A stretch of DNA of 64,000 nt from Helcococcus massiliensis (GCF_900258485.1 NZ_OGVE01000003.1:124001-188000); one strand, 5' to 3'; counted from the stretch's first letter, positions 9,243 through 19,479 are shown. Numbers and translations: made by a program. Notes: a model not told the origin generated them from the sequence alone.

Positions 9243-9930
9243 TTTGGTCCCTCAAAGCATTTACTATTCTTTCTTCATAGTTTTCATCCTTTTCTAAGTC
9301 TTTCAAGGATGTTAGTAAACCATCATTTAGCAATACAATCTCATCACAAATGTCCTTTGCAAGGTCTAGCATATGGGTTGATAAAATTATTATATGGTCA
9401 TTTTTTAATGACTTGAAAAACTTTTTAATTTCAGCACCAGCTAAAACGTCCACGGCTGTAAGTGGTTCGTCTAGTAGAATTATTGGTGGTTGTTGGACAT
9501 ATAAGGCTAATAATGAAGTTTTCGACTTCATACCTGATGAGTAATCCTTAATCAACTTGTGTCTATCAATTTCATCAAAATCCATCATATCAAAATATTG
9601 GTCAATATATGAAATTTCGTGTGGTTTGGATATATCTATTATAAATTTAATATATTCAAAGCCTGTTAAAAACTCTGGTAGGTATGGTTCAGCAAATATC
9701 ATACCAATATCTTCTATTTCTGGTATCCTAGTATTTCCTTCGTCTTCATAGGATACTTCACCCTTGTCAGCATTCAACTCCTTATAAATTATATTAAAGA
9801 GAGTTGTTTTACCGGCACCATTTCTACCCAATAAACCATATATTTTACCTTTTTCAAAGGTAAAATTAATACCTTTGAGGATTTTTTTGTCATCAAAGGA
9901 TTTTTCTATATCTCTTAAATGAAGCTTCAT
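9235..9930 (-). CDS. ABC transporter ATP-binding protein
   Basis: Energy-coupling subunit for the adjacent permease. Walker A is GLLGRNGAGKTT (about residue 33), the signature is YSSGMKSK (about 130), and Walker B is IILLDEPLTAVD (about 150), followed by the switch histidine in STH. I chose ATG 9930 because AGGAG lies eight bases upstream; an earlier in-frame ATG at 9966 lies inside the thiD end and has no such site. 231 aa, normal for a stand-alone subunit. Exporter-type by its similarity to the CcmA group. Confidence 0.92.
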   Translation of the reverse strand: MKLHLRDIEKSFDDKKILKGINFTFEKGKIYGLLGRNGAGKTTLFNIIYKELNADKGEVSYEDEGNTRIPEIEDIGMIFAEPYLPEFLTGFEYIKFIIDISKPHEISYIDQYFDMMDFDEIDRHKLIKDYSSGMKSKTSLLALYVQQPPIILLDEPLTAVDVLAGAEIKKFFKSLKNDHIIILSTHMLDLAKDICDEIVLLNDGLLTSLKDLEKDENYEERIVNALRDQNV

Positions 9931-9943
9931 TTTTTTTCTCCTG

Positions 9944-10735
9944 TTAGTATATTCCTTTAATATCAAACATATGGTCTATAGGACCCTTACCACCACCTAT
10001 TTGCAAGTTGGACTCCAAGGCCTTACTTACAAATCTTTTAGCCATGATGGCTGATTCTTTTAGACTATAACCTTTAGCTAAATTAGATGCTAAGGCAGAG
10101 GATAAGGTATCTCCAGTCCCCTTCACATTTTCTGTATCAACTTTTTCACCCTTTAACCAAAGACCCCCTTCTTCTGTATAAAGAAGATCATCTGCATCCC
10201 CATCTGATAAGTCAGACTTGGTTAAGACATTTACCTTATATTTTTTGTAAATAATTTCTGCCGCCTTAAGCATGTCTTCCTTATTATTTATTTTCATTCC
10301 TGCTAAAATTTCAGTTTCTCCCGCATTTGGAGTTATTACATAGGCAAGAGGGATTAATTCTTCCATCAAGGTTTCAATGGCCTGGTCGTCAATCAATTTT
10401 ACTGTCTTGTAAGACATCATTACAGGGTCTACTACAAAGTTTTTAAACTTATGTTTTTTTGCTAAATCAGCCACTTTTTTTATGATATCACTAGTCAATA
10501 GCATGCCAGTTTTTACAGCATCTGCTTTCACATCTTCATAAATTTTATCTACTTGATTCTCTAAAAAGTCTACTTCTACAGCTTGTCCACCTAAAAACTC
10601 TTTAGTATTTTGTACAGTTAACAAGGTTACAGCTGATAAAGCATAAACTTTATGGGCAGTTATAGTCTTTATATCAGCCTGCATACCTGATCCGCCAAAT
10701 GGATCAACACCAGCAATGGTCAATACAGTTTTCAT
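9944..10735 (-). CDS. thiD: Hydroxymethylpyrimidine/phosphomethylpyrimidine (pyridoxal) kinase
   Basis: Ribokinase-fold kinase that phosphorylates HMP for thiamine synthesis or salvage; some Bacillota enzymes of this type also act on pyridoxal. The start has TIAGVDPFGGSGMQADIKT (about residues 5-23). VDPVMMSYK (about 110) and the C-terminal anion hole NVKGTGDTLSSALA (about 204) are present. ATG 10735 follows AAAGGAG. The frame extends back into the 3' end of the upstream fusion gene, so the two are tightly linked. No thiamine riboswitch or other thi gene is nearby, which suits a salvage role. Confidence 0.88.
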   Translation of the reverse strand: MKTVLTIAGVDPFGGSGMQADIKTITAHKVYALSAVTLLTVQNTKEFLGGQAVEVDFLENQVDKIYEDVKADAVKTGMLLTSDIIKKVADLAKKHKFKNFVVDPVMMSYKTVKLIDDQAIETLMEELIPLAYVITPNAGETEILAGMKINNKEDMLKAAEIIYKKYKVNVLTKSDLSDGDADDLLYTEEGGLWLKGEKVDTENVKGTGDTLSSALASNLAKGYSLKESAIMAKRFVSKALESNLQIGGGKGPIDHMFDIKGIY

Positions 10736-10745
10736 CATTACTCCT

Positions 10746-12236
10746 TTAAAATAACTCTTCAAAAATATTAACTATTTCATAAGCTACCCCATTGAAATCA
10801 CCCTTGTTTTCTACAGTGAAATCAGTAAAGTATTCATAATTATTTTTCCTATTATCCCTCATTTTTACTAGGGTATCCATTCCCCCTTGAGAAAGTGGAC
10901 GGTTTCTCGTGGACAAGTAGGACAAGTCCCTTTCAACCATAAATATTATAGAATTTCTTTTCAGTGGATAATAATTTTCAATTTTCGATACAGCTCCTCC
11001 ACTTGTTGATATAACAACACCTTTTAGGTCTCCTAGTTTTTCAACTACTAATTTTTCCTTTTGCCTAAATGACTCTTCATCTTTGTTATTTAAATAATCT
11101 TGGGGACTTATTCCATATTCCAAATAAAATTGCCTATCAAGGTCAAAATGCTTCCTATTTAAAAGTTTGCCTAACTTCCTACCAATTGTAGTTTTACCAG
11201 CTCCAGGCATACCTACTAATACAATATTTAAATTGTTTCTTATATATTGACTAAGAATATCTTCAAGTTCATAGTCTGAAATTTTCTTTTTAGTCAATAT
11301 TTCTATACTTTTTTTATCTTGATACAAGTTTTTATATAGGGAATTAAAGGATTTAATATTTTTATCTTTTGCATCAATTGATAATCTAGTATAAAAATTA
11401 TTGCTAGAAAAATCTAAAACTAATTCTAACTTGTCAAAATTTTTAAGGCTAAAATCCTTATATTTTTGTTTTTCTTCTAGGTCTACAGTATTTATTAGAA
11501 CTTGATTGTAATAAACTTGGTAGTCTTTAAAATCATCTATGTCTATATGGTCTATCTTTTCTACCCCACACTTATTCAAGGCATAGTCTATTGATTTATT
11601 TACATCCTTTTTATACAAAACTGCTACCGTCTTATCTTTAAGGTCTATAGCTTCCTTTTGTAAAAACTTTAATAAGCCAACATACTCAGTATTAAAGCCA
11701 TAGTTTTTCTTGTTAAATTTTTGAACTAGATTTATTTGACCAATTTCTTTAGTTTGGTCGGTTGAATCTGTAAGATGATCAATAAGCTTATATCCGCAAG
11801 AATCCTTTAATATATAACCTTTGAAATTGTCTCTGTTAAGAATGCTAAATAATTCATTGAAATTTTCCACATCAAAATGCTCTATTTTTTGACCAAGTAT
11901 TTGGTAAAAAATAAATTCTAGAAAATCATCTCTTTTGTCGGATATATAGGCATAGTCAGCCCTATACTTTTTAGACAAGTTCCTATAACTTTTGTTGGAC
12001 ATATTGTCTAAAAGCTTAAAAATCTCTTTGAGTTCATAATCTTCATGGTTTAAGTTGACTTCAGAAAAAGAATTTATTAACTTTTTTTTGTTTTCTAAAT
12101 TGTTCTTAAAAATATAACTATTATATTCCTTAGATAGGGCTATCCTTTCCTTTATCAATGATAATAGATCACTATCCAAGTCCTTTAGTAAATATTTATA
12201 ATAATCAATCTTATCTATATTGTTTTTATCTTTCAT
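10746..12236 (-). CDS. Fusion: chorismate mutase-like, decayed AroE-like, shikimate kinase
   Basis: A 496-aa protein with three parts. Residues about 14-50 resemble a type II chorismate mutase helix (LLSLIKERIALSKEY). Residues about 120-320 read like shikimate dehydrogenase: IGQINLV for the usual IGAVNTV, GFNTEYVG for GxNTDxxG, and ELVLDFSSNNFYTRL late in the domain. The Gly-rich NADP loop expected near 205 is missing. Residues about 336-496 are a full shikimate kinase with Walker A GMPGAGKTT (342-350), FDLDRQF, SGGA and RNRPLS. The kinase call is secure; the other two domains rest on motif reading. It is co-transcribed with thiD. Confidence 0.8.
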   Translation of the reverse strand: MKDKNNIDKIDYYKYLLKDLDSDLLSLIKERIALSKEYNSYIFKNNLENKKKLINSFSEVNLNHEDYELKEIFKLLDNMSNKSYRNLSKKYRADYAYISDKRDDFLEFIFYQILGQKIEHFDVENFNELFSILNRDNFKGYILKDSCGYKLIDHLTDSTDQTKEIGQINLVQKFNKKNYGFNTEYVGLLKFLQKEAIDLKDKTVAVLYKKDVNKSIDYALNKCGVEKIDHIDIDDFKDYQVYYNQVLINTVDLEEKQKYKDFSLKNFDKLELVLDFSSNNFYTRLSIDAKDKNIKSFNSLYKNLYQDKKSIEILTKKKISDYELEDILSQYIRNNLNIVLVGMPGAGKTTIGRKLGKLLNRKHFDLDRQFYLEYGISPQDYLNNKDEESFRQKEKLVVEKLGDLKGVVISTSGGAVSKIENYYPLKRNSIIFMVERDLSYLSTRNRPLSQGGMDTLVKMRDNRKNNYEYFTDFTVENKGDFNGVAYEIVNIFEELF

Positions 12237-12256
12237 TTTTAACTACTTTCAAGTAT

Positions 12257-12288
12257 AAAAAAAGTGGTTCATAGTAAGTACAAACCAC
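12257..12288 (-). terminator. Terminator after apt
   Basis: GTGGTT pairs with AACCAC around a 13-nt loop and is followed by seven T on the minus strand, between apt and the aromatic fusion gene. Confidence 0.8.
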
Positions 12289-12298
12289 ATTCTTTATA

Positions 12299-12817
12299 TT
12301 AATAATCATATTTAACAAGTGAAAAGTTTTTGTAATCCTTGAATAATTCCATACCATGTAACTCTTCAAGCTCTATTAAGAATCCAACAGCTGCTATCTC
12401 AGCTCCTGCTTCTTCTAAAAGATCTAGGGCTGCTTTTGCTGTACCACCTGTAGCTAATAAGTCATCAACTAATAGTACCCTATCACCTTTTTTTATAGCA
12501 TCAGCACTTAATTCAACAGCATTTGTGCCATATTCTAAAGAATATTCTTTTCTTAAAATTTCACCTGGTAACTTTCCTGGTTTTCTTACTGGTATGAAAC
12601 CTTTACCTAATTTCATAGCCATAGGTGCCGCTAAGATAAAACCTCTAGCTTCTACACCTGCTATATAGTCAAATTCTATATCTTTAACTTCATCTATAAT
12701 CATATTTATAGCTTCTTGGAAGGCTTCACCATCCCTAGTTAAAGTAGTGATATCTTTAAAACTTATTCCTTTTTTAGGAAAATCTTCTATAACTCTTATT
12801 TTTGATTTTAAATCCAT
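12299..12817 (-). CDS. apt: Adenine phosphoribosyltransferase
   Basis: Salvages adenine to AMP using PRPP. The 172-aa sequence starts MDLKSKIRVIEDFPKKGISF. It carries DYIAGVEARGFI (about residue 50) and the PRPP loop VLLVDDLLATGGTA at about 114-127. Length and motifs are typical. It is preceded by the metallophosphoesterase gene with a 62-bp gap and followed by a terminator. RBS GAGG lies close to the ATG. Confidence 0.96.
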   Translation of the reverse strand: MDLKSKIRVIEDFPKKGISFKDITTLTRDGEAFQEAINMIIDEVKDIEFDYIAGVEARGFILAAPMAMKLGKGFIPVRKPGKLPGEILRKEYSLEYGTNAVELSADAIKKGDRVLLVDDLLATGGTAKAALDLLEEAGAEIAAVGFLIELEELHGMELFKDYKNFSLVKYDY

Positions 12818-12879
12818 ACCATCCTCTATTTCTGTTACTACATATTACCTATATATTTTACAATAAATTTTAATATTAC

Positions 12880-13743
12880 TCAAATATCTATGTACAAATT
12901 AATCTTACAAATTTCTGGGCTATTGAAAATCCTCTTTGCTATAGGTAAATTATTTCCAAGTCCCCTTGAATTTACCATATAAGTATTATTTTTCTTATAT
13001 AAGCCCCCGTCAAATTTAGGAAATAATCCATCACCAGGTGCTATCAACCCTCTATTAAAAATTCTAAATTGTCCACCATGGGTGTGGCCGGAAAAAACTA
13101 AGTCAGCTCCACACTTACTATATGATTCTAAATAGCTGGGTCTATGAGCTAAAAGTAGGTTTGCCTTATTTGGCACAAGCAGCTTATCCAGTCTAGATTC
13201 CACTGTTCCAGTCCCTGCAATATATTTCACTTTTTTATTGTCATAATATTCACTGGGATCTGGCAAGCCTAGTAAGTTAAAATCTTCTAAATCTATATTT
13301 TTATCATCTAAGACTATAATCTTGTTTTTCTCCATATAGGAAAGCATATCCTTATAAAAAGGAGAAGCTTTTTCATGGTTGCCGCTTACAAAATATACTT
13401 TACCTGGATATTTTTCACTTAAAGTTTCTAGTAAAACCATAGCTCCGTCTATATTTTTTTGTAACCTATCAAGCATATCTCCAGTTAAAAATATGAAATC
13501 CGGATTTTCATCAAAAAGCTTTGTTATTCTTTTCTGGTTTTTTCCGAAAAGATGATTATGTAAGTCAGAAATCTGATAAATAGTATATTTTTTAGCTAAT
13601 TTGCATTTATCATCTATTTTTTTTATTTTTCCATCCTTGATTACAAAATTATAGCTTGTTAACCTTGGAATTTCATTGTCTAGAACAACATAAATTATAA
13701 ATACTAATAATGCTGCTATTATGTATATCATTTTAACACTCAA
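12880..13743 (-). CDS. Membrane-anchored metallophosphoesterase (YkuE/YaeI type)
   Basis: A 287-aa calcineurin-like phosphoesterase with an N-terminal membrane segment (residues about 4-22). Metal-binding motifs are in order: SDLHN (about 58), GDMLD (about 90), SGNHE (about 120), AHR (about 197) and GHTHGGQ (about 219). This order matches YkuE/YaeI proteins, which act on lipid-linked or envelope phosphoesters. The active site would be on the outer face if the N-terminus is inside. It starts 14 bp after mazF, so it likely belongs to the acpS-alr-mazF transcript. Confidence 0.88.
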   Translation of the reverse strand: MSVKMIYIIAALLVFIIYVVLDNEIPRLTSYNFVIKDGKIKKIDDKCKLAKKYTIYQISDLHNHLFGKNQKRITKLFDENPDFIFLTGDMLDRLQKNIDGAMVLLETLSEKYPGKVYFVSGNHEKASPFYKDMLSYMEKNKIIVLDDKNIDLEDFNLLGLPDPSEYYDNKKVKYIAGTGTVESRLDKLLVPNKANLLLAHRPSYLESYSKCGADLVFSGHTHGGQFRIFNRGLIAPGDGLFPKFDGGLYKKNNTYMVNSRGLGNNLPIAKRIFNSPEICKINLYIDI

Positions 13744-13757
13744 TTCAAAATATATTT

Positions 13758-14105
13758 TTAATCAACTTCTAAAGCCATGGACAAGAGTAGAGCCTGGTCT
13801 ACCTTTCTCATTACTTTAGCATTTAGCCTTCCTACCTTGTCTCTCAATCTTCTTTTATCAATAGTCCTTACTTGTTCAAGCAAGACAACTGAGTTTTTTG
13901 GAAGCTTAATGTCTCCGTCTATAGTCACATGGGTAGGCAAATTTGTTTTTCCAGTTTGTGAAGTAATTGCAGCGATAATCACTGTTGGACTATATTTATT
14001 TCCAGTATCATTTTGTATGATCACTACAGGTCGTACTCCACCCTGTTCAGAACCTACAACTGGACTCAAGTCCGCATAGATCACATCTCCTCTTTTTATC
14101 TTCAA
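13758..14105 (-). CDS. mazF: MazF/EndoA-type endoribonuclease toxin
   Basis: A 115-aa PemK/MazF-fold mRNA interferase. The start [21 protein letters not shown], then [12 protein letters not shown] (about 22-33) and IIAAITSQ (about 43-50), are diagnostic of the Gram-positive chromosomal type (NdoA/EndoA). In Bacillus the order is alr, antitoxin, ndoA. Here only three bases separate alr from mazF, so no antitoxin gene is present at this locus. Its sequence looks intact. Confidence 0.93.
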   Translation of the reverse strand: MKIKRGDVIYADLSPVVGSEQGGVRPVVIIQNDTGNKYSPTVIIAAITSQTGKTNLPTHVTIDGDIKLPKNSVVLLEQVRTIDKRRLRDKVGRLNAKVMRKVDQALLLSMALEVD

Positions 14106-14108
14106 AAC

Positions 14109-15218
14109 TTACTCCTCATTTATATAAAGTCTTTTAACTCTGGCAGATATAGAAGTCATGATTTCGTAAGAAATAGTTTGAGCCCATTGAGCTACTTGGT
14201 CAACTCCTATTTCCAAATCTCCAGACTTTCCTATCAAAACTACCTTGTCATGTATTTTTACATCAAGACCTGTCACATCCACCATCATTTGGTCCATAGT
14301 AATTCTACCCAATATCTTAGCTTTTTGTCCATTTATCAAAACATATCCTTGCTTAGATATCAACCTATGGTAACCATCGGCATAACCAATAGAAACTGTG
14401 GCTACTCTTATATGCTTATCTGCTACAAAGTCTCTGCCATAAGATACTCCCTCGCCTTTTTCAATGTATTTAATATTTGAAACTCTTGATTCAAGCTGGA
14501 AGGATTCTTCTATATTCATTTTATATGAATCTTTTATATAGGTAGATGGGTAAACTCCATACATGGAAATACCAGACCTAATTGCATCATATTTACCAGT
14601 AAAATCATAGGCTATGGCTGCCGCATCATTTGATATATGTTTTATGACATGGTCAGATATAGGCTTTAACTTTCTCAAAACATCCGCAAATATGGCTTCT
14701 TGTTGAATGGTATAGGTCTTATCCTCTTCATCAGCTGTAGATAAGTGGGTAAATATTCCTACTATATCAAGGTTTTCCATCTTAGCAATTTTAATAATTT
14801 CTTCTATATGGTCATCGGTATTTTGGAAACCTAACCTATTATGACCCGTTTCTATCTTAATATGCACCTTGATAGGATGCCCCAGCTTATTCAATTCTTC
14901 AGCTATTTGGTAATTATATATAGTAAGACTAAGGTCATACTTATATATGTCCGGATAATTTCCCGGACATATATAACCTAATATTAATATTTCTTTGCTT
15001 AGACCAGCCTGCCTTAATTCTATAGCCTCATTTATATTGGCCACACAAAATCCATCTACTAAACTTTCAATGTTTCTAGCAATTTCTTTTGCCCCTAAAC
15101 CATAAGCATCAGCCTTTACTACTGCATAGAATTTTTTATTTGTATATTCTTTTAGTGTTTTTATATTATTTCTTATTTTTTCTAAGTCTACTATTAAAAT
15201 ATTAGCATCAGTCTTCAT
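14109..15218 (-). CDS. alr: Alanine racemase
   Basis: PLP enzyme that makes D-alanine for peptidoglycan. The 369-aa sequence has the PLP lysine motif FYAVVKADAYGLG (about residues 30-42) and the catalytic tyrosine region RSGISMYGVYP (about 244-254). GYADGYHR and ITMDQMMVDVT are near the C-terminus. It overlaps the end of the acpS-nnrD fusion by eleven bases, so translation is coupled. The context (acpS, alr, mazF) is a conserved Bacillota neighbourhood. Confidence 0.96.
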   Translation of the reverse strand: MKTDANILIVDLEKIRNNIKTLKEYTNKKFYAVVKADAYGLGAKEIARNIESLVDGFCVANINEAIELRQAGLSKEILILGYICPGNYPDIYKYDLSLTIYNYQIAEELNKLGHPIKVHIKIETGHNRLGFQNTDDHIEEIIKIAKMENLDIVGIFTHLSTADEEDKTYTIQQEAIFADVLRKLKPISDHVIKHISNDAAAIAYDFTGKYDAIRSGISMYGVYPSTYIKDSYKMNIEESFQLESRVSNIKYIEKGEGVSYGRDFVADKHIRVATVSIGYADGYHRLISKQGYVLINGQKAKILGRITMDQMMVDVTGLDVKIHDKVVLIGKSGDLEIGVDQVAQWAQTISYEIMTSISARVKRLYINEE

Positions 15219-16437
15219 TTATTTCTCCAAAGGCTTGCGGTAAAAATTCAATTATATCTTTGGCCCTCAAACTAGTTTGACCATACTTATCCGCAGCCAT
15301 ATCTCCCGCTAGTCCATGTATAAATACAGCTAGTTTGAACATGTCAAAATTATCGTGTCTAGCCAATAAGGCAGCAATTATACCAGTTAAAACATCTCCT
15401 GAACCAGCTGTTGCCATACCTGGATTTCCTGTTGGGTTCACATAATAATTATCGTCATTAGCAACTATGGAATTATACCCTTTTAAAACAATATTAACAT
15501 GGTATTTGTCTAAAAAGTATTTTACACTTTCTTCCCTATTATATTCAATCTCATTTAAAGTGAATGATGACAATCTTGAAAACTCCATATTGTGCGGGGT
15601 TATGTAGATGTTATCTTTTATAAGATCAGGATTTTTAGCAAGTTGATTGATAGCATCTGCATCAACTAAAATAGGTCCATCAAAATTATTCATAACAATT
15701 TCAAGGATTTTCTTAGCATGATCACCGGTCCCTAATCCAGGTCCAATTGCTATCACACTTTTATCTTGGATAAGTTCTAAAAGATCATCTCTTTTGAAAT
15801 TACCGAAATGCTTGTCCCCATCATCATTCATACTCAAAACTATTTCTTCACAAGTTTTACTTTCTACTAATGGTGAAATAACTTGAGGAACTAAGAGGTA
15901 AACCATACCAGCACCTGACCTCAAGGCTGCTTCTCCAGCTAAGATCATAGAACCTGTCATCCCCTTACTTCCACCTATTATCATCACTCTTCCGTAGTCA
16001 TATTTATTAGAATCATTAGGTCTTTTTAATAATTTACTAGAAAATTCCTTATATTCTTTATGCTCTTTCTTATCAAACACAAGCTTTGCTACAGCTACGG
16101 CATAGTTGCCATCATGGCTAATATTTATTTCTATAGCCTTGGCATTTTTGTCTTTAAGCAAGCTTTGTATATCATGGTTAAGCTCATTTACATAAGGCGA
16201 ACCATCGGCACTATGTAAGATTTCTATACTCTTAAATACGAGTTCTTTTGATATTCCAGTTTTAAATGCCTTAGCCACAGCCTCTTTAGCCGCAAGCATG
16301 CCAGCAATTGAATGGGCACTGAATGATTTACTTTCTAAGTATTCAATTTCTACATCTGTAAATATTCTGGTTAAAAACCTATCTCTTTCAGATAATCTTT
16401 CTATCCTGGATACTTCAACTATATCAACACCTAGCAT
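15208..16437 (-). CDS. Fusion: holo-ACP synthase and ADP-dependent NAD(P)H-hydrate dehydratase
   Basis: A 409-aa bifunctional protein. Residues 1-120 are AcpS: MLGVDIVEVSRI with the metal Asp, RIFTDVEIEYL, AAKEAVAKAF and INISHD. It transfers phosphopantetheine to acyl carrier protein. Residues about 145-405 are NnrD (YjeF C-terminal kinase-like fold): GGSKGMTGSMILAG, IGPGLGTG, VDADAIN, ITPHNMEF, then GMATAGSGDVLTG and HGLAGD. NnrD repairs hydrated NADH. The NnrE epimerase half, the usual fusion partner, is absent. Normally acpS and nnrD are separate neighbours in this operon, so this looks like a gene fusion. It overlaps alr. Confidence 0.94.
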   Translation of the reverse strand: MLGVDIVEVSRIERLSERDRFLTRIFTDVEIEYLESKSFSAHSIAGMLAAKEAVAKAFKTGISKELVFKSIEILHSADGSPYVNELNHDIQSLLKDKNAKAIEINISHDGNYAVAVAKLVFDKKEHKEYKEFSSKLLKRPNDSNKYDYGRVMIIGGSKGMTGSMILAGEAALRSGAGMVYLLVPQVISPLVESKTCEEIVLSMNDDGDKHFGNFKRDDLLELIQDKSVIAIGPGLGTGDHAKKILEIVMNNFDGPILVDADAINQLAKNPDLIKDNIYITPHNMEFSRLSSFTLNEIEYNREESVKYFLDKYHVNIVLKGYNSIVANDDNYYVNPTGNPGMATAGSGDVLTGIIAALLARHDNFDMFKLAVFIHGLAGDMAADKYGQTSLRAKDIIEFLPQAFGEINED

Positions 16438-16538
16438 AATACCCTCCTTATGTTATATAATTAATTTTATCATAAATATTGCTTTTTTATGAAAATATAG
16501 TTAACTTTAATAATATAGAAAACTTTAAGGAGGAATCT

Positions 16539-17045
16539 ATGTCATATTATGGATTTTTTGATGAAATCAACCATATTAAAAAGAATCCTATTGCTTTCAA
16601 GTCAATACTGGTAGACCCTAGCAAGTTAAATATAACGTCAAACTTTCCACAAGCAAAAAGACATTGCGCATCTGTGACCTCTGCCAATATTGAAGAGATA
16701 CTTGATGGGAATGCTTGCTATCCAGACCATTATAAGAAAATTGGTAATGGACCAGTTATTTCCTTTAACAAAAAAACCAAGCAAATAATGAAAAATCTAA
16801 ATTATGAAAGTAAATTTATAAATAAATTAGATTTTATAAAAAATTCTATAGACCAAGATAAACTTGTAAGTTTGTTACTTATGAGAACCCCACTTGACTG
16901 GCATTGGATCTTGTGTATTGGTTATATAGAATATGAAGATAAAAGTATAGTTTTAAGAATCTTTGATAATTGGTCAAATAAAATTAGGTATTACATTCCA
17001 AATAAAGGATCTAAAATTATATCAGCCACAGCCTATCACAAATAA
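16539..17045 (+). CDS. Uncharacterised protein, possible C39-like cysteine peptidase
   Basis: A 168-aa protein with no recognised name. It has an early Cys (KRHCASVTSANIEEIL, about residue 42), then TPLDWHWILCIGYIEYED (about 120) and RIFDNWSNKIRYY (about 143). A Cys, then His in a W-H-W-x-L-x-x-G-Y context, then Asp/Asn before an aromatic, is the order of the C39/papain-like fold. No signal peptide or membrane segment is visible, so it would act inside the cell. ATG 16539 follows AAGGAGG; a longer frame from 16479 lacks a site. It stands alone, divergent from acpS-nnrD. Confidence 0.6.
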   Translation: MSYYGFFDEINHIKKNPIAFKSILVDPSKLNITSNFPQAKRHCASVTSANIEEILDGNACYPDHYKKIGNGPVISFNKKTKQIMKNLNYESKFINKLDFIKNSIDQDKLVSLLLMRTPLDWHWILCIGYIEYEDKSIVLRIFDNWSNKIRYYIPNKGSKIISATAYHK

Positions 17046-17083
17046 AAAGTTAGCCTAGTAATCAATACTAAAGCTAACTTTTT
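17044..17083. terminator. Bidirectional terminator between the C39-like gene and mnmA
   Basis: AAAAGTTAGC pairs with GCTAACTTTT, with A-runs and T-runs on both sides, between convergent genes. Confidence 0.85.
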
Positions 17084-17088
17084 CACTT

Positions 17089-18207
<1,119 letters not shown>

Positions 18208-19293
18208 CTAATCTTTCTTTTTCTTTTTATACATTTCATTCAGCCAATATATTAATTTGTCAATTTCTTCCTTGGTATTTGTAAAGCCAAAGGAAAATCT
18301 TACTGAATGTTTTGCACGTTCTTTGTCGTAAATATTCTCAATTACATACGATGGTTCCAAAGCATTTGCATTGCATGCTGAACCTGCTGAAATATATATA
18401 CCCTTTAAATCTAAATAAGTTAAAAGCAAATCACTTTTCACAAAGGGGAAGTAAATATTAACTATGTGGTTAACGCTATTTTCAACATCTCCATTGATTT
18501 CATGGTCTACATCTTTTAAATTTTCCAAGAAATATTCTTTCAATTCTAAGATTTTTTCTCTTTCTCCCCTTAAAGCATCTAGGCTGTAAGCCATCGATAA
18601 GGCTGCAAGAGTATTTGAAGATCCTGCTCTTACACCACTTTCTTGGCCTCCACCATTTATAAGTGGTTTTAATCTTTCTCTAGCATACAAGACTCCAAAA
18701 CCATTTAGGCCGCCAATCTTGTGACCAGATAAGGCCAAAGAATCTATGCACATATCTTCTACATCTATATCTAAATGCCCCAAGGCTTGGACACCATCTA
18801 CATGAAACCAAATATCTTTATCTTTTAAATATTGACCTATTTCTTTTACAGGTTGAATAATCCCAGTTTCATTATTTACAAGCATAAGTATGACTAGCTT
18901 TGTCTTGTCTGTAATAGCAGCTTTCACTTGGTCTAAACTAACTATTCCTTTTTTATCCGCCTTGACATATTTAACTTCTGATTTAACTGTATTTAAACTT
19001 TCCAAAATTGACTTGTGCTCAATATTACTTGATAAAATTTCTATACCCTCATCATCAAAATTCTTTACTATCCAGTTATTTGCTTCTGTAGCTCCTGATG
19101 TAAAGTATATCTTGGAAGCATCAGTATTTATTTCCTTTGCCAGCTTAGTCCTAGCCTCATTTAAATAAGATTTAGTTTTCTTACCTGGCGAATGAATAGA
19201 AGATGGATTAGCATTATATTCATCTACATTGTCTATTAACTTTTGTAAAATATCTTTTCTTTTTATTGAAGTTGATGCATAATCGAAATACAT
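18208..19293 (-). CDS. Cysteine desulfurase (IscS/NifS-like)
   Basis: PLP enzyme that takes sulfur from cysteine and hands it on as persulfide. The 361-aa sequence begins MYFDYASTSIKRKD with NPSSIHSPGKK (about 30). TSGATEANNW (about 66), the PLP lysine in SGHKIGG (about 190) and the active Cys in SAGSACNANALEPS (about 305-318) are visible. It sits directly upstream of mnmA and so most likely supplies tRNA thiolation. A second, SufS-type desulfurase is at 36.5 kb. The product is slightly shorter than IscS. Confidence 0.94.
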   Translation of the reverse strand: MYFDYASTSIKRKDILQKLIDNVDEYNANPSSIHSPGKKTKSYLNEARTKLAKEINTDASKIYFTSGATEANNWIVKNFDDEGIEILSSNIEHKSILESLNTVKSEVKYVKADKKGIVSLDQVKAAITDKTKLVILMLVNNETGIIQPVKEIGQYLKDKDIWFHVDGVQALGHLDIDVEDMCIDSLALSGHKIGGLNGFGVLYARERLKPLINGGGQESGVRAGSSNTLAALSMAYSLDALRGEREKILELKEYFLENLKDVDHEINGDVENSVNHIVNIYFPFVKSDLLLTYLDLKGIYISAGSACNANALEPSYVIENIYDKERAKHSVRFSFGFTNTKEEIDKLIYWLNEMYKKKKKD

Positions 19294-19479
19294 AAACCCT
19301 CTCTTTCAACTAAGTATTATAACAAGTCTGCTGTCTATTTCAACTACCATTATATATTAGAATTAATATAAGTTGAATTATTATTTAAAATAAGATAGAA
19401 TAAAATATGTTGTGGAATTAATTTTTACAGTTAGCTTCATAACATTTTTATTCCCTCTAGCTAGACTAGTAGGGTTCAA

